From NCBI RefSeq assembly GCF_042767895.1, contig NC_091576.1, forward strand, positions 21,165,780 through 21,175,779: a DNA stretch of 10,000 nt. Reading direction: 5' to 3'. The position numbers and the translations under genes are program-made. The stretch's first letter is position 1; each line of letters opens with the position of its first letter. The notes under the pieces are model-generated. The model had not been told where the DNA came from. It did no database searches and was given only the letters and a program-made list of their open reading frames with translations. Source of the stretch: Penaeus vannamei. Taxonomy: Eukaryota; Arthropoda; Malacostraca; Decapoda; Penaeidae. Shown piece by piece: positions 8,601-10,000 of this stretch.

Positions 8601-9341
8601 CGTACCAATCGTGTGGTAAAGTCTGCCCTTACTTCTCTTGTCAACGATCGCCCACGAACCTGGCACCAGTTTGTTCCTGAGTTGCGGCTACAGATCAACT
8701 CGGCTATCCATCGGACCACAGGGGAGCAACCCCTTTACATGCTAACCGGCCGCCATGCTAACTTCCAGATTGGGCTCACCAATGAAGCAGTTTTTGATGA
8801 GAACGTGAATCTTCAAGCACGTTTACGAGAGGCCCGCCAAGCAGCTGTGAAAGCCTCTAAGGAAGCACGACAGATTTATGGCAAGCAATACAACAAAGGC
8901 AAGAAGGTGGAATTTCAGCCGACTGAAGGTGCGTTGGTATGGTATTTTGAACATCGACACAAGATGGGCGGTCTACCCCCTCTCACCAGAAAGTGGAGAG
9001 GTCCTGCCAGGATCATCAGACGTCTGGGTCCAGTTGCCTTTGAAATTGAAGACCTCGAAACAGAAGTTCAGTTCAGAGCCCACCTGAATCACCTGAAGGC
9101 TTATCACCCACCAGCGGAACTGTCGTATGGCACGAGTGATGATGATGACGATGATGGAGACAACGATGATGACGGTACAGATGATCTGAATCCACCAAAC
9201 CCAGATGACCCTTGGGTTGCTGTGCTGACCTCTCTGGTGATGGAGCCAGAGTTCGACGATAGTGGTTGTGGTTCACTGCGGGCTGCTGAGACACACGCCT
9301 CTAGAGAAAACCTCCACCCAGATGAGCAGATGGAGCACTGA
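5601..9341 (+). CDS. pol: Pol body: protease C-terminus, reverse transcriptase, RNase H, integrase
   Basis: 1246 residues in the same frame as the protease fragment, numbered here from 5601. The protease C-terminal motif ILIGMD is at 40-45. A linker follows, with an NGTRLGKAE segment and an acidic stretch (about 222-263). Reverse transcriptase spans about 300-540, with SPVVLVKKK, FCVDYRGLN, catalytic Asp428 (in TLDARAAYW) and YLDD at 490-493 (7068-7079). RNase H has Asp639, Glu681 and Asp706 (TDHRPL). Integrase has a zinc motif His838-X6-His845...Cys875-X2-Cys878, then catalytic Asp906, Asp964 and Glu1000, with 35 residues between the last two (DD35E). A GPY/F-like module has WRGPARI at 1132-1138. 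A poly-Asp tail (1180-1195) precedes the C-terminus; no chromodomain is seen. All catalytic residues are present and no further stop occurs. Gene order is Ty3/Gypsy. Expression requires passage of the TGA at 5598. Confidence 0.95.
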   Translation, partial: GVTGQPLQVSTEVTLHFQMAEDSVIVHQASVVDVSFPGDILIGMDLLRRLDFTFSSEASTGNATITLQGHKFSVVYTDAESLKICCIKPLSPTEDASEDAPVSAQDPQTVAAVHLVHRASIAAHSGCFVEGCVSRNGPTDGDILVVPAMPKGLLLPHAVTKVKDRRCSVWVVNATPKPMVLHNGTRLGKAEQVEAIYTNDPSQQLPKMPEEVVARSSYCPVEPDSLEDGETFDFEWEEDCFDRQYGVEDFGYDDELEVEHMELPPSIAIAACEAAELLEHGPNLDDHQMPDLGHLEDPQRHQLTELLCRFKGLFDGGEEAVGLVPGIKHQIDTGDAKPVCIRQWRLPHSTRQVIREQCDSMLRSGVIEESTSPWMSPVVLVKKKGGALRFCVDYRGLNAVTKGDTYPLPLISELIDELGPKNIFTTLDARAAYWSVELEEEDRPKTAFSDGYRLFQFCRLPFGLSTAPTTFQRTMNVVLSSVLGRHTLAYLDDVIIYSHNFDQHLQDLDETLQLLSLAGLKLNMDKCQFAATTIDFLGFTISPDGVSPNKDKVLAISNTPPPRTVREVRRFLGATGFFRKHVPGYATLASPLHLLLKKDQTWTWGPEQQAAFETLKEKLTSAPVLCQPDFSKGFELHTDASSIALGACLMQRDDDQTPHAVAYFSRKLRDAETRYPAIDLEALAVVEGVRTFDSYLYGRRFTVYTDHRPLVYVFSRKTKSPRMTRFAHDLSFYDFSIRYKEGPTNKVPDLLSRQVAKLTITELSPESLAEEQKADPQLAEICSYLEGGNLPTKKLPLPLADFELKEGVLYRLKNLPDRIVYQLVVPVTLRNSALKASHLPPLASHPGIHRTFQNARSMFYWPNMLKDVRQYVECCEICQQSRGDRQKVPMAETPLSNFPLERVSMDIMDFGPSIPIRWALSIIDQHSRYLQIIPLRKVTAVAVHRAFLDHWVTLFGPPRVIQTDNGVQFTSNLFKELAKLMHATNHYTIRYHPQANGLIERTNRVVKSALTSLVNDRPRTWHQFVPELRLQINSAIHRTTGEQPLYMLTGRHANFQIGLTNEAVFDENVNLQARLREARQAAVKASKEARQIYGKQYNKGKKVEFQPTEGALVWYFEHRHKMGGLPPLTRKWRGPARIIRRLGPVAFEIEDLETEVQFRAHLNHLKAYHPPAELSYGTSDDDDDDGDNDDDGTDDLNPPNPDDPWVAVLTSLVMEPEFDDSGCGSLRAAETHASRENLHPDEQMEH
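9138..9185 (+). repeat. GAT/GAC trinucleotide repeat encoding an Asp-rich tail
   Basis: Imperfect GAY codon repeat within the pol C-terminus: 12 of 16 residues (1180-1195) are Asp. It lies beyond the integrase GPY/F-like module, where some Gypsy elements carry a chromodomain or other targeting tail. It may have expanded by replication slippage. A role in chromatin contact is only a possibility. Confidence 0.7.
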
Positions 9342-9511
9342 TATCCTTTTTGTACTATGTGTTTTTTGTCCTTTTATGATTTGATGTGCAAGACACGTTC
9401 AGCTGTCTGCTCGCTGTTAGTTTGTTGAGGCAAGTAACGGGGCTCAGGCCAACCTTTCTTCTGTTTCAGGTTGTCTCCGCCTTCTGCTTCGACCCATGGT
9501 TATGGGAGGAT
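9342..9511 (+). other. Short 3' untranslated region
   Basis: About 170 bases between the pol stop and the 3' LTR, too short for an envelope gene. It contains an acceptor-like stretch, CCTTTCTTCTGTTTCAG, ending at 9469, and the purine tract at its end. An 85-codon frame from 9386 into the LTR has no recognisable domain. Confidence 0.75.
9504..9510 (+). promoter_or_regulatory. Polypurine tract
   Basis: GGGAGGA, separated by one T from the TGTGG start of the 3' LTR. Purine tracts in this position resist RNase H and prime plus-strand DNA synthesis. It is short, and the extra T before TG is also present at the left end, so the LTR boundary could begin up to two bases earlier (ATTGTGG is shared). 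Confidence 0.65.
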
Positions 9512-10000
9512 TGTGGAGGTTCTTCAAACCTCGCCTCTGAGAGACGTAGCAGAATCCAGAAGGGGTGTCCAGATGATCTCCATTTCCCCTGCGTGGGACA
9601 CTATTTTTTTTTACTGTTTTTACCCCTGCTCGTTTTTAGTTAAGTTATCCCTATTTTTAGCTCCGTTTTCTAAGTTGTGTTCATCACGTTTTCTTAGTTT
9701 GTTTCGTTCTTTTAAGTAATGGCTGATGTCTTTTATTGTTTAAGTTTTAAAGTTTACTGCCTTAATATTTTATTTATTGATTTTAATCAATTTGACCGTC
9801 ATTTTAATTGTTCATTTTCGGATTAAGATTTATTTTTCCGTATTCTTATTTCATCGATTTGTTCCTTTTATAGATGAGCATGACGGGGTTTGTCCTTTTT
9901 ATTTTGTAAACTTGTCTTTTTATTATATGTATTTGTATTTTGGTTTTATGATTTTACTCTGTAATTGATTTTATTCTTGTTTTACGTTTTTCAAATCGTC
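9512..10000 (+). repeat. 3' long terminal repeat, truncated by window end
   Basis: It matches 1573-2062 base for base except that the T-run near 9604-9612 has nine T against ten in the 5' copy. This is why the offset changes from 7939 to 7938. Only the first ~490 of about 1390 bases are seen, all U3 by the inferred promoter position. The remaining part, the terminal CA and the target duplication lie beyond the window, with the end predicted near 10900. Confidence 0.97.

Larger units (their letters stand above)
1573..10000 (+). mobile_element. Ty3/Gypsy-type LTR retrotransposon, right end outside the window
   Basis: The parts occur in canonical order: 5' LTR (1573-2962), primer binding site (from 2967), leader, gag (3785-5476), pol (5229-9341, one in-frame stop), purine tract (9504-9510), and 3' LTR (from 9512). 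Pol order is protease, reverse transcriptase, RNase H, integrase, the Ty3/Gypsy arrangement. There is no env, so it should move inside the cell. Comparable LTR segments are identical over 489 bases except one homopolymer T, indicating very recent insertion. If the 3' LTR is full length the element is about 9.3 kb. The clade (Mdg1/412-like, Osvaldo-like, CsRn1-like or other) cannot be settled without a phylogeny. Long LTRs and a Leu primer are noted as clues only. Confidence 0.97.

Noticed and set aside
5000..8666. Minus-strand frames of 60-148 codons opposite gag and pol
   Set aside because: They are shadows of the conserved coding strand, with no recognisable motifs and no separate codon bias.
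9342..9511. Envelope gene making this an endogenous-retrovirus-like element
   Set aside because: Only about 170 bases lie between pol and the 3' LTR, and no long frame, signal peptide or membrane segment is present.

Overview
The window is eukaryotic, probably from an animal with very abundant dinucleotide microsatellites. A decapod crustacean such as a penaeid shrimp or crab fits best, but a cephalopod or other invertebrate is not excluded. No host gene can be identified with confidence. The dominant object is one nearly complete Ty3/Gypsy-type LTR retrotransposon on the + strand, starting at 1573 and running off the right edge. The call rests on two matching long terminal repeats, a tRNA-Leu-like primer binding site, a Gag with capsid-like and zinc-knuckle motifs, and a Pol in the order protease - reverse transcriptase - RNase H - integrase. 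That order (integrase last) separates Gypsy from Copia.

Layout: 1-720 is a compound microsatellite field of TA, TG, CA and GATA blocks. 721-1223 is an island of ordinary complexity with no recognisable gene. 1224-1572 is a TA/TACATA tract directly abutting the element. 1573-2962 is the 5' LTR (about 1390 bp), followed by the primer binding site near 2967 and a leader of about 800 bases with a striking scatter of (A)CAGTG motifs. Gag is 3785-5476. Pol lies in another frame from 5229 to 9341 and is broken by one in-frame TGA at 5598-5600. A short 3' untranslated stretch with a purine tract leads to the 3' LTR at 9512, which is cut by the window end; its full end is predicted near 10900.

The genes form one replication cassette. 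The LTR should supply promoter and poly(A) signals. Gag should form the particle. Pol matures the proteins, copies the RNA into DNA and inserts it. Gag and Pol are offset by +1, so Pol needs a +1 shift or a splice or indel event. A CCG-AGT-G heptamer just after the Gag zinc knuckle resembles the Ty3 +1 slip site. No envelope gene is present: only about 170 bases separate the pol stop from the 3' LTR.

The main puzzle is age versus integrity. The 489 comparable LTR bases differ by a single T in a homopolymer, implying a very recent insertion, yet protease is interrupted by a stop. I found no other inactivating lesion in pol. The clade within Ty3/Gypsy cannot be assigned by eye. I see no wholly new biological system; the notable points are regulatory and structural features of this element.
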